Part shown: positions 1 to 6,454 of the stretch, piece by piece
Numbering within the stretch: the first letter of the stretch is position 1
Layout of the letters: every line of letters starts with the position of its first letter
Source: an uncultured Dorea sp.
GTDB taxonomy: Bacteria; Bacillota; Clostridia; Lachnospirales; Lachnospiraceae
NCBI RefSeq assembly: GCF_934294775.1
Contig: NZ_CAKRAH010000037.1
Coordinates: forward strand, 1 to 26,522
Direction of reading: 5' to 3'
DNA length: 26,522 bases
Position numbers and translations under genes: made by a program
The notes under the pieces: model-generated
What the model was told of the DNA's origin: nothing
The model's database searches: none
The model's input: the letters and a program-made list of their open reading frames with translations, nothing else

Positions 1-107
1 TTTCAGAATAGATTCGAACTGAAAGTTGTTTTTCATTTTTTCCCTTTGGGGAATGCCTCGGCTTTCTCTTAGGAGGGGCTTGTTATATCCATTTAACTAA
101 GGGAGCC
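1..107 (-). pseudogene. tRNA-Arg(CCU)-like 5' half, continues past the left edge
   Basis: Read leftward from about 106, the sequence matches tRNA positions 1-38. The acceptor strand is GCTCCCT, followed by U8-A9, a perfect D stem GTTA/TAAC around a loop with A14, G18G19 and A21, a 5' anticodon stem AGCCC, and the loop CTCCTAA with anticodon CCT. The 3' anticodon strand should read GGGCT but reads GAGAA. About 45 nt of unrelated sequence follows, with a small TTCCC/GGGAA hairpin. A T-loop-like TTCGAATC inside a TTTCAG/CTGAAA stem appears only at 1-24. A good promoter lies just upstream. It could be a degenerate tRNA, a tRNA interrupted in the anticodon loop by an intron or integrated element, or a tRNA-like RNA. 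The 3' acceptor strand is not in the window. Confidence 0.5.
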
Positions 108-126
108 TGTTAACCCGTACTGTATT

Positions 127-155
127 ATTTTACCTATTTCTTTCTTAAAAGTCAA
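127..155 (-). promoter_or_regulatory. Promoter of the tRNA-Arg-like RNA
   Basis: On the minus strand, TTGACT (155-150) is separated by 17 nt from TAAAAT (132-127). The predicted start near 120 is about 14 nt before the tRNA-like 5' end, a normal distance for a tRNA gene. The -35 overlaps the foot of the neighbouring terminator hairpin. Confidence 0.55.
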
Positions 156-185
156 TACAGGGATGAGTTTCCCCATCCCTGTATT
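154..185. terminator. Terminator hairpin downstream of the parAB-serS-DUF3881 operon
   Basis: A perfect 12-bp inverted repeat (AATACAGGGATG at 154-165 and its complement at 174-185) with an 8-nt loop. Both sides are followed by short T-rich stretches (CTTTT leftward, TTTCTT rightward). It lies about 130 nt past the DUF3881 stop codon, so it probably ends that operon. Confidence 0.7.
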
Positions 186-196
186 TCTTAATTATA

Positions 197-223
197 ACTG
201 TTCACGCGTTGTGCAAACAGCAA
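197..223. repeat. Copy 1 of an ACTGTTCAC...AAACAG inverted repeat
   Basis: An imperfect stem-loop (ACTGTTCACGCG, then TTGTGCAAACAGC). Nearly the same sequence recurs in the same orientation at 23571-23598. Here it sits between the operon terminator and the DnaA boxes, outside any gene. Confidence 0.6.
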
Positions 224-242
224 CTTCCAATATCCAAACAGA

Positions 243-302
243 AAATCCACATACGCTTCTGTTTTGAAATTGTTTATCCACAATTTTGTGTCTTTATCCA
301 CA
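243..302 (+). promoter_or_regulatory. DnaA-box cluster outside oriC
   Basis: There are two perfect TTATCCACA boxes at 274-282 and 294-302, in the same orientation and 20 bp apart. A weaker AAATCCACA lies at 243-251. They are in the spacer downstream of the DUF3881 gene, about 13.5 kb from the origin. Such clusters in other bacteria titrate DnaA or reset its nucleotide state; that role here is inference. Confidence 0.6.
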
Positions 303-311
303 TATTTGTTT

Positions 312-1187
312 TTAAAAATTAATGCGTCCCTGCAACCAGATATTTCCTTTATATCTACGTCCGACTGCCGGTTCTCCCATCAGATTTCTGGCCGGCACAC
401 ATACATCAAACAGCAGTCCGTTTACATTCAGTTTCATGATCCAGATCCCGGCTCTTGTTATATCATTTTGAATCATCCTGCATTCTCTTATTTCTCCCAG
501 TATAGAATACCGGTCACACTCTACACCGCAAGGCATCATGTATGTATCCACGATTGTGAATACATCCTCTGATATAAGACGTCTCGACACTCTTGAATAC
601 GTATCAATATCATCCAGTGTAAGGCTTTCTATTGCCTGTGGATCGCCAGTCTTTGCAGCACTTAGAAGCATCATTCTGTTATGCACTTCTTCCTGCTGTT
701 CTTTTTCCTGTTCCCGGCTTTTTAGTACCGGAAGAAGAATGGTTCCACCTTCACTTAAACCTGCCAGTGTAACCGAGGAATAGCTGATTGTCTTTCCTCC
801 CAGCTTCTTCTCTTTTAGATATTCCATCATATTCTGGAGACTGAACACCAGATTGATCCCGACTTTGGTATCTTCACAGATGCCTATATAAGCTTCTCTG
901 TCCATTCTGCGCTCAACGCTGACATCCGCATAAGACGTCACCCCTGTTCCTTTAAAATACGGAAGATAATAACGTTGGTAAAAGATCTCATTCATATCCA
1001 TGTCTCCATAGATTGCAATTCCAATCCGTTCCCCATATTCTTTTTCATATTCACAGAGGTCCGTCTTTTCGTCCTGCTGTATCAGCTGATGTCCGGTATA
1101 GGATTCTTCTACATCTTTTAAAATCTGTATTAGCTGTTCCTTATCTCTGATATCGTCAAATCCAATGGATTTTAAATACTGATGCAT
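312..1187 (-). CDS. DUF3881 family protein, function unknown
   Basis: A 291-residue soluble protein with no signal peptide or membrane segment. I recognise it as the DUF3881 family, which I know mainly from Lachnospiraceae and relatives; length and N-terminus (MHQYLKSIGF) fit. The middle (about residues 160-180) is rich in Glu, Gln and Lys and probably forms a helix. The C-terminal third ends in a compact beta-rich stretch (GRRYKGNIWLQGRINF). No catalytic motif is evident. The start ATG follows AAGGA at about 8 nt. It is the last gene of the parA-parB-DUF4446-serS operon, 20 nt after serS, so it is probably made together with them. The neighbourhood alone does not reveal a function. Confidence 0.8.
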   Translation of the reverse strand: MHQYLKSIGFDDIRDKEQLIQILKDVEESYTGHQLIQQDEKTDLCEYEKEYGERIGIAIYGDMDMNEIFYQRYYLPYFKGTGVTSYADVSVERRMDREAYIGICEDTKVGINLVFSLQNMMEYLKEKKLGGKTISYSSVTLAGLSEGGTILLPVLKSREQEKEQQEEVHNRMMLLSAAKTGDPQAIESLTLDDIDTYSRVSRRLISEDVFTIVDTYMMPCGVECDRYSILGEIRECRMIQNDITRAGIWIMKLNVNGLLFDVCVPARNLMGEPAVGRRYKGNIWLQGRINF

Positions 1188-1207
1188 ATGTCTGTCCTTA
1201 CGATTGC

Positions 1208-2497
1208 TTATTTTTTAGGTACAAGCTTCTCTGTTCCACCCATATATGGCTGTAATGCTTTCGGGATCTTAACAGATCCATCTTCCTGAAGGTTGTTCTC
1301 CAGGAATGCGATTAGCATTCTCGGTGGTGCTACTACTGTGTTGTTCAGTGTGTGTGCAAAGTATTTGCTTCCGTCCTCACCTTTTACACGGATACCAAGT
1401 CTTCTTGCCTGTGCATCTCCAAGGTTAGAGCAGCTTCCTACTTCAAAGTATTTCTTCTGTCTTGGTGACCATGCTTCTACGTCACAAGATTTTACCTTCA
1501 GATCTGCCAGATCTCCTGAGCAGCACTCTAATGTACGTACCGGAATATCCAGTGAACGGAACAGATCTACTGTGTTCTGCCATAATTTATCGTACCAGAT
1601 CTTGCTTTCTTCTGGTTTACATACAACGATCATTTCCTGTTTCTCGAACTGGTGGATTCTGTATACTCCACGTTCTTCGATACCATGAGCTCCTTTTTCT
1701 TTACGGAAGCATGGTGAGTAGCTTGTAAGTGTCTGTGGAAGCTGTTTTTCTTCTAACATTGTATCGATAAACTTACCAATCATAGAGTGTTCACTTGTTC
1801 CGATCAGGTACAGGTCTTCTCCTTCGATCTTGTACATCATAGAGTCCATCTCTGCGAAGCTCATAACACCTGTTACTACATTACTTCTGATCATGAATGG
1901 TGGTACACAGTATGTGAATCCACGGTTGATCATGAAGTCTCTTGCATATGCAAGTACGGAAGAATGAATTCTTGCGATATCCCCCATCAGATAGTAGAAA
2001 CCGTTTCCTGCTACTCTTCCGGCACTCTCAAGATCAATTCCGTCAAATGATTCCATAATCTCTGTGTGATATGGAATCTCGAAATCAGGAACAACCGGCT
2101 CACCGAATTTTTCAATCTCTACATTTTCGCTGTCATCTTTTCCGATTGGAACAGATGGATCAATAATATTAGGAATGATCATCATGTTCTGTTTCAGTTT
2201 TTCTTCTACTTCTTTTTCTTCTTTAGAAAGCTCTTCAATTCTTGCTCCGCTTTCAGATACTTTTCTCTTTAACTCTTCTGCTTCTTCTTTCTTTCCCTGT
2301 GCCATGCATGCACCGATCTGTTTAGAGATTTTATTCTTCTCTGCACGAAGAGCTTCTACTTCTCCTTTGATATCTCTATTACGCTGATCCAGTTCGATAA
2401 CTTCATCTACCAGTGGTAACTTTTCATCCTGGAATTTGTTTTTGATATTCTGTTTTACCACATCCGGGTTATTTCTTACAAATTTAATGTCTAACAT
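1208..2497 (-). CDS. serS: Seryl-tRNA synthetase (variant clade)
   Basis: Cytosolic class II aminoacyl-tRNA synthetase that charges tRNA-Ser with serine; 429 residues, normal for the family. Residues about 1-110 form the long antiparallel coiled-coil arm that grips the tRNA-Ser variable arm. The catalytic domain shows motif 2 (FRKEKGAHGIEERGVYRIHQFEKQE region). The tail has the usual PYMGG ending. Motif 3 differs from the textbook enzyme: where most bacteria have a GLAVGR-type sequence, this one has NNTVVAPPR, and the serine-binding TAE loop reads TSE followed by HSM. The protein is intact, so this is a variant clade and not decay. It starts at ATG after GAGGAGG, 19 nt behind the DUF4446 gene. 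Confidence 0.96.
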   Translation of the reverse strand: MLDIKFVRNNPDVVKQNIKNKFQDEKLPLVDEVIELDQRNRDIKGEVEALRAEKNKISKQIGACMAQGKKEEAEELKRKVSESGARIEELSKEEKEVEEKLKQNMMIIPNIIDPSVPIGKDDSENVEIEKFGEPVVPDFEIPYHTEIMESFDGIDLESAGRVAGNGFYYLMGDIARIHSSVLAYARDFMINRGFTYCVPPFMIRSNVVTGVMSFAEMDSMMYKIEGEDLYLIGTSEHSMIGKFIDTMLEEKQLPQTLTSYSPCFRKEKGAHGIEERGVYRIHQFEKQEMIVVCKPEESKIWYDKLWQNTVDLFRSLDIPVRTLECCSGDLADLKVKSCDVEAWSPRQKKYFEVGSCSNLGDAQARRLGIRVKGEDGSKYFAHTLNNTVVAPPRMLIAFLENNLQEDGSVKIPKALQPYMGGTEKLVPKK

Positions 2498-2516
2498 TTT
2501 CTAAATTCCTCCTCAT

Positions 2517-3188
2517 TTATACGCTCTTTTTATTTCTCGTATTGACACTTCTGCCATTACCAGTCTTTGCAGCAGCGGTTGCCCCGCTTCTTACATTACT
2601 GTTCTTCTGATTTGCTGTTTTAGAAGCCCCTGAATTTGCATTTCCTCCGATTGAGGCTACTGCCTTTTCTACTTCATCCACATATCCGTCTTCAAAGATT
2701 GCTTTGTCAAGTGCTTCTGCCTCTTCTTCTGCAAGCTCTACATAACTTTCACCTTTCACAATTTCCTTAACGTATGTGTAGCAGCCTTCTCTACTGTGCA
2801 TTGCATTAATGATCCATCCAGTATTATTATTATCCAGCATCGCCAGAGCAAAACTAAGTTTTCCTCCCATTTCATTAAATGCATCGTACTTTACAATTCC
2901 AAGCTTCTGGTAAGATTTTTCCATCCTCTTATTAATCTTCTGGATATCAAGACGATTCTGTTTTGTATATTTCAGGACAGATTCTACATCTGCAAATCCT
3001 GACATCATACTTTCTTCCAAAGTCCTTCCATCTTTACCACGCATAAATGTTGTATAGCTGCTTTTCAATCGATTATACTTCATTGTCACATTCACATACA
3101 GACCGAATAATACAACAATTAGTATCAGCAAAAATATTAATATTAATCCTGGATCGATACCAAGCGCTTTCAGTATTTTGCTATCCAT
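2517..3188 (-). CDS. DUF4446 family membrane-anchored protein
   Basis: A 223-residue protein with one N-terminal transmembrane segment (about residues 12-31, rich in Ile, Leu and Val), a cytoplasmic helical/coiled region containing FMRGKDGRTLEE, and a small globular domain around FALAMLDNNNTGWIINAMHSR. The basic, Asn/Ser/Ala-rich tail from about residue 185 looks disordered. Family membership (DUF4446) is by recognition; its function is unknown. It is commonly found behind parB in Clostridia, which suggests but does not show a link to chromosome organisation at the membrane. Two starts are possible: ATG at 3188 (SD GAGGAG 11 nt away) or TTG at 3194 (SD 5 nt away). I prefer ATG. Confidence 0.85.
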   Translation of the reverse strand: MDSKILKALGIDPGLILIFLLILIVVLFGLYVNVTMKYNRLKSSYTTFMRGKDGRTLEESMMSGFADVESVLKYTKQNRLDIQKINKRMEKSYQKLGIVKYDAFNEMGGKLSFALAMLDNNNTGWIINAMHSREGCYTYVKEIVKGESYVELAEEEAEALDKAIFEDGYVDEVEKAVASIGGNANSGASKTANQKNSNVRSGATAAAKTGNGRSVNTRNKKSV

Positions 3189-3194
3189 ATTCAA

Positions 3195-4109
3195 TTACAC
3201 TCCTCTTTTAATGGTCATCATCATGTCGAACAGGTGTTCCAACTCGTCATCCGAATAATATTCTATCTCTATCTTACCCTTTCCCTTTCCTTTTGATGCT
3301 ATGCTTACTTTGGTTCCAAATACATCTTTCATCTTATCTTCAAGATCTCTGTAGATGAATTCGTTTTCTGCTTTCTTCTTCTCTTTTTTCTTTTTCGGAT
3401 TTTTAATTTCTTTGACCAGCTTCTCGATTTCTCTTACACTGAGTTTTTCATCAAAAATCTTATTTGCCAGAGTATACTGAAGCTCCGGATCATCAATCGC
3501 CAACAATGCTCTTGCATGACCCGTTGAGATCATGTCATCGATGATCATCTGCTGAACCTTATCATTTAACTTTAAGAGACGCATAGAGTTCGTTACCGCT
3601 GTTCTGCTTTTTGATACTCTCTCCGCAACTTCGTCCTGTTTGAGATTGAATTCTTCCAGAAGCCGTTTGAATGCGATTGCCTCTTCAATCGGATTAAGAT
3701 TCTCTCTTTGAATATTTTCAATCAGACCAATCTCCAGAATTTCCTGATCTGTATATTCTTTTATGATAACAGGTACTTCTTTTACCCCTGCCATCTTTGC
3801 AGCTCTCCATCTTCTTTCTCCGGCAATAATCTCATAATAATCTTTTCTTTTTCTGACAAGCAGTGGTTGTAACACTCCAAACTGCTTAATCGAATCAGCA
3901 AGTTCAAGCAGAGCATCTTCATCAAAGTTTTTCCTCGGTTGTTCCCGGTTTGGTTCAACCTCATTTGTCTTCATCATCAATACGCCGTCTCTTATCTTCT
4001 CCTCTTTTTTAGGAGCCGACACTTTTGCGGGCTGTATGGACTTTATGCTCTTATTATCAGGAATCAGACTGTCCAGCCCTTTTCCTAATCCTTTTTTCTT
4101 TACTGCCAT
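3195..4109 (-). CDS. parB: Chromosome-partitioning protein ParB (Spo0J)
   Basis: CTP-dependent clamp that loads at parS and spreads along origin DNA, working with ParA and recruiting SMC; 304 residues. The N-terminus carries the ParA-stimulating basic peptide (KKKGLGKGLDSLIP, residues 4-17). The CTP-binding N domain has the GERRWR box at about 97-102 and ENIQRENLNPIEEA at about 131-144. A helix-turn-helix that reads parS spans about 155-181. A lysine-rich linker (about 232-245) leads to the C-terminal dimerisation domain. The start follows TAGGAGG at 7 nt. The gene begins 26 nt after parA, and five perfect parS sites lie within 2.3 kb upstream, so the system is complete in this window. Confidence 0.97.
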   Translation of the reverse strand: MAVKKKGLGKGLDSLIPDNKSIKSIQPAKVSAPKKEEKIRDGVLMMKTNEVEPNREQPRKNFDEDALLELADSIKQFGVLQPLLVRKRKDYYEIIAGERRWRAAKMAGVKEVPVIIKEYTDQEILEIGLIENIQRENLNPIEEAIAFKRLLEEFNLKQDEVAERVSKSRTAVTNSMRLLKLNDKVQQMIIDDMISTGHARALLAIDDPELQYTLANKIFDEKLSVREIEKLVKEIKNPKKKKEKKKAENEFIYRDLEDKMKDVFGTKVSIASKGKGKGKIEIEYYSDDELEHLFDMMMTIKRGV

Positions 4110-4135
4110 ATTTTCCTCCTACATTATATTTTCCG

Positions 4136-4897
4136 CTACTCCCGGTTCATTACTTCGTCTGCCAGGCGCAGATATGCAGCTGCACCTGATGACTTGGAAT
4201 CGTATTTATTAATCGGCATTCCATAACTTGGAGCCTCGGCTAATCGAATGTTTCTCGGAATAATTGTCTTGTAAATATTCTGTTGCAGATTTTCTTTTAC
4301 ATTTTCTACAACTTGTAGAGACAGATTGGTTCTTGCATCATACATGGTAAATACAACGCCTTCTATCTCAAGATTTGGATTCAATCTGGTTTTTACCAAT
4401 TCAACAGTTTGAATCAACTGACTTAATCCTTCCAGTGCATAATACTCACATTGGATAGGTACCAGGACCGAATCCGCTGTTGTCATTGCATTAATTGTCA
4501 GCATATTCAACGATGGTGGACAATCAATGATAACATAATCATAATTATCACGGATGGATTGAATTGCATTTCTTATTATAAATTCTTTGTCTTCTACCCC
4601 TATCAATTCTATCTCAGCAGCCGAAAGGTCGATACTTGTCGGTATCACATCCAGATTTTCAATAGCTTCCTTCTGAAGAACATCATTTACTTCAGCGTCT
4701 CCTATCATTAGATCGTAGATGTTTTTCTCCACTTCATCTTTATCTATTCCCAATCCACTTGTCATATTTCCCTGTGGATCCATATCAATAGAAAGAACTT
4801 TTTGTCCTTTTTCGGCCAGGCATGCTGATAAATTAATAGCAGTTGTCGTTTTTCCAACGCCACCTTTTTGGTTTGCGACGGCTATCACTCGTCCCAT
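4136..4897 (-). CDS. parA: Chromosome-partitioning ATPase ParA (Soj)
   Basis: Dimeric ATPase that binds DNA nonspecifically, partners ParB in origin segregation, and in relatives also modulates DnaA. It has 253 residues. The deviant Walker A box KGGVGKTT is at 11-18, with the signature lysine at 11. The Walker A' region is VLSIDMDPQGN, and Walker B is YVIIDCPPS. The sequence also reads as an ORF from 4924, but MGRVIAVANQKGG at 4897 is the family start. AAGGTGAT lies 8 nt upstream of it, so I chose 4897. It is the first gene of the leftward five-gene operon. A parS site lies about 30-45 bp upstream of its -10, so repression by ParB/ParA is plausible. Confidence 0.97.
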   Translation of the reverse strand: MGRVIAVANQKGGVGKTTTAINLSACLAEKGQKVLSIDMDPQGNMTSGLGIDKDEVEKNIYDLMIGDAEVNDVLQKEAIENLDVIPTSIDLSAAEIELIGVEDKEFIIRNAIQSIRDNYDYVIIDCPPSLNMLTINAMTTADSVLVPIQCEYYALEGLSQLIQTVELVKTRLNPNLEIEGVVFTMYDARTNLSLQVVENVKENLQQNIYKTIIPRNIRLAEAPSYGMPINKYDSKSSGAAAYLRLADEVMNRE

Positions 4898-4930
4898 TTC
4901 ATTATCACCTTCCCTTTTTGGCATGGTTTT

Positions 4931-4936
4931 AGTATA
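4931..4936 (-). promoter_or_regulatory. Extended -10 of the parA operon promoter
   Basis: Minus-strand TATACT preceded by TGA, giving an extended -10 (TGN). No good -35 is present at 17 nt, as expected for this promoter type. The predicted start near 4925 gives a leader of only about 27 nt. The nearest parS (4965-4980) lies just upstream. Confidence 0.5.
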
Positions 4937-4964
4937 TCACTTTTCAAAGTAGTTATCTACAAAA

Positions 4965-4980
4965 TGTTTCACGTGAAACA
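4965..4980. promoter_or_regulatory. parS site 1
   Basis: Perfect TGTTTCACGTGAAACA, the canonical Firmicutes parS palindrome bound by ParB. Closest copy to the parA promoter. Confidence 0.95.
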
Positions 4981-5039
4981 TAGATTTTCTCTTTTTCATA
5001 AATTAAAATCTCTTCTTTTCATATTTTTAGTTATCTTGA

Positions 5040-5055
5040 TGTTTCACGTGAAACA
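5040..5055. promoter_or_regulatory. parS site 2
   Basis: Perfect TGTTTCACGTGAAACA, centred 75 bp from site 1. Confidence 0.95.
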
Positions 5056-5098
5056 TTACATTTTTCTTTCTTATTGTATATTTGTTTCTATCTCTATA

Positions 5099-5114
5099 TG
5101 TTTCACGTGAAACA
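5099..5114. promoter_or_regulatory. parS site 3
   Basis: Perfect TGTTTCACGTGAAACA, centred 59 bp from site 2. Confidence 0.95.
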
Positions 5115-5230
5115 TTTTTCTTTGATTCTCTTTTCATCCTTTTGTATTCATATTTTTTTGATTCTTATTCCTTATATTTTCTTTTCCAAATCACTTCAAC
5201 TTCTCCTGTTTTTTATCATTTCCGTTACAA

Positions 5231-5246
5231 TGTTTCACGTGAAACA
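5231..5246. promoter_or_regulatory. parS site 4
   Basis: Perfect TGTTTCACGTGAAACA, 132 bp from site 3 and about 60 bp upstream of the -35 of the hydrolase-like gene. The spacer holding sites 1-4 (4898-5361) is otherwise T-rich on the plus strand and has no credible gene. Confidence 0.95.
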
Positions 5247-5307
5247 TTCTTTTTCTTTGATTAGCTTTTTCATCCTTTTCCCGTCGTTTTTGTCGCCAAA
5301 CTTCCGA

Positions 5308-5336
5308 TTTACATACTTCCTCGGATATTGTATAAT
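5308..5336 (+). promoter_or_regulatory. Promoter of the hydrolase-like gene
   Basis: TTTACA (5308-5313), 17-nt spacer, TATAAT (5331-5336). The leader is short, about 20 nt, and ends in the GAGGT ribosome binding site at 5351-5355. Confidence 0.75.
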
Positions 5337-5361
5337 TAAAACAAAAAAGCGAGGTAAATAC

Positions 5362-6237
5362 ATGAACTGGAAAAAGACATTATTATTCATTTCATCAGCT
5401 CTGGGAGCTACAACAATTGCGTTTCATGTGATAAACAAATTCATCTTTAGCGCCTCTGCTGACGAGCTTGATAATAGCAATTCTTCGAATTATTACGCCT
5501 GGAAATTTGGTAATATAAAATATAAAAAAACCGGTACCGGAACTCCTCTTCTGCTGATCCATGATTTGAATCATTATAGTTCATCTGCAGAATGGGATAA
5601 GGTTATTTCTCAATTAGTCGAAAATCACACAGTCTATACTTTAGATCTGCTCGGCTGTGGAGAATCAGATAAGCCAGCTATTACATATACCTGTTACCTT
5701 TATGTGCAGCTTCTTACCGATTTCATTCGTGATATCATTGGTGAAAAGACAGATATTATTGCCACCGGAAGTTCTTCATCTTTTGTTGCTGCTGCCTGTC
5801 AGAACATCGCAGAAATGATTAATCATATTGTGCTTGTATGTCCGGAAAACATCCACACACTGGCCCAGGCTCCAACACATAAATCAAAACTTGTTGCAAA
5901 GATAATTAACACGCCTGTTTATGGTACTTTTATTTACAATGTTACTGCCAGAAATACAGCACTTTCAGGATCATCTGCATGCAAATATTTGTATTCCAGC
6001 ATTCTTGGACGCTACACCACTGTAAATATACAACATTGTTTAAAGGATCTTCCAGTCACAATCTCTGTTATTTCCGGCAAAAACGCACCTGAAACAGCAC
6101 TTTCAGCACAGGAGTATTGTGATATACTTCCGTCCATCGAACATATAGAAGTTGAAGATTGTGGTTTCCTTCCGCAGCGTGAAAATGCTAAAGGCTTCTT
6201 AGAACAGATTGAGATTTTATTAAGCGATGAATGTTAG
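5362..6237 (+). CDS. Alpha/beta-hydrolase-fold protein with degenerate triad, membrane-anchored
   Basis: A 291-residue protein with an N-terminal hydrophobic anchor or uncleaved signal (about 6-31), then an alpha/beta-hydrolase fold (about 50-290). Fold landmarks are PLLLIHD (62-68), DLLGCGESDKP (95-105) and the nucleophile elbow GSSSS (136-140). The elbow keeps a Ser (138), but the usual final Gly is Ser. The acid position, normally GxxDP, reads GKNAP (239-243), so Asp is missing. The base position, normally GHxPQ, reads GFLPQ (268-272), so His is missing. It is probably a non-enzymatic relative, or uses other residues. The reading frame extends up to 5074 only because parS translates as MFHVKH. 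The true start has GAGGT 6 nt upstream. It is divergent from parA across four parS sites. Confidence 0.8.
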   Translation: MNWKKTLLFISSALGATTIAFHVINKFIFSASADELDNSNSSNYYAWKFGNIKYKKTGTGTPLLLIHDLNHYSSSAEWDKVISQLVENHTVYTLDLLGCGESDKPAITYTCYLYVQLLTDFIRDIIGEKTDIIATGSSSSFVAAACQNIAEMINHIVLVCPENIHTLAQAPTHKSKLVAKIINTPVYGTFIYNVTARNTALSGSSACKYLYSSILGRYTTVNIQHCLKDLPVTISVISGKNAPETALSAQEYCDILPSIEHIEVEDCGFLPQRENAKGFLEQIEILLSDEC

Positions 6238-6295
6238 CGCGTATGCAAACATACTTTAGAAACAATTTTCACGGCATAATCGCGAACGTGCCTCA

Positions 6296-6335
6296 AAAAA
6301 GGATCAATGTTTCACGTGAAACATTGATCCTTTTT
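6296..6335. terminator. Bidirectional terminator built around a parS site
   Basis: A perfect 40-bp palindrome AAAAAGGATCAA-parS-TTGATCCTTTTT lies between the convergent hydrolase-like and rsmG genes. Each strand has a strong hairpin followed by 5-6 T. The central 16 bp are a perfect parS. Confidence 0.85.
6308..6323. promoter_or_regulatory. parS site 5 (inside terminator stem)
   Basis: Perfect TGTTTCACGTGAAACA forming the apical part of the terminator palindrome, 1.08 kb from site 4. Confidence 0.93.
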
Positions 6336-6454
6336 ATATATTTTTTCAATTTTTCATGCTTTCATTGCCCATATTTCAAGTTAATTTTCTCAATATTGGT
6401 CATCAAAAGCACAGAATATGCTAAAAAAACAGCTCTTTTTCTCCACCATTTGTC

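Noticed and set aside
264..572. 102-codon plus-strand ORF at the left end
   Set aside because: Antisense to the 3' part of the DUF3881 gene, starts in the DnaA-box spacer, has no SD.
5074..5361. Long N-terminal extension of the hydrolase-like gene with repeated MFHVKH peptides
   Set aside because: MFHVKH is simply parS (TGTTTCACGTGAAACA) translated. The promoter and SD lie inside this stretch, so it is upstream of the true start.
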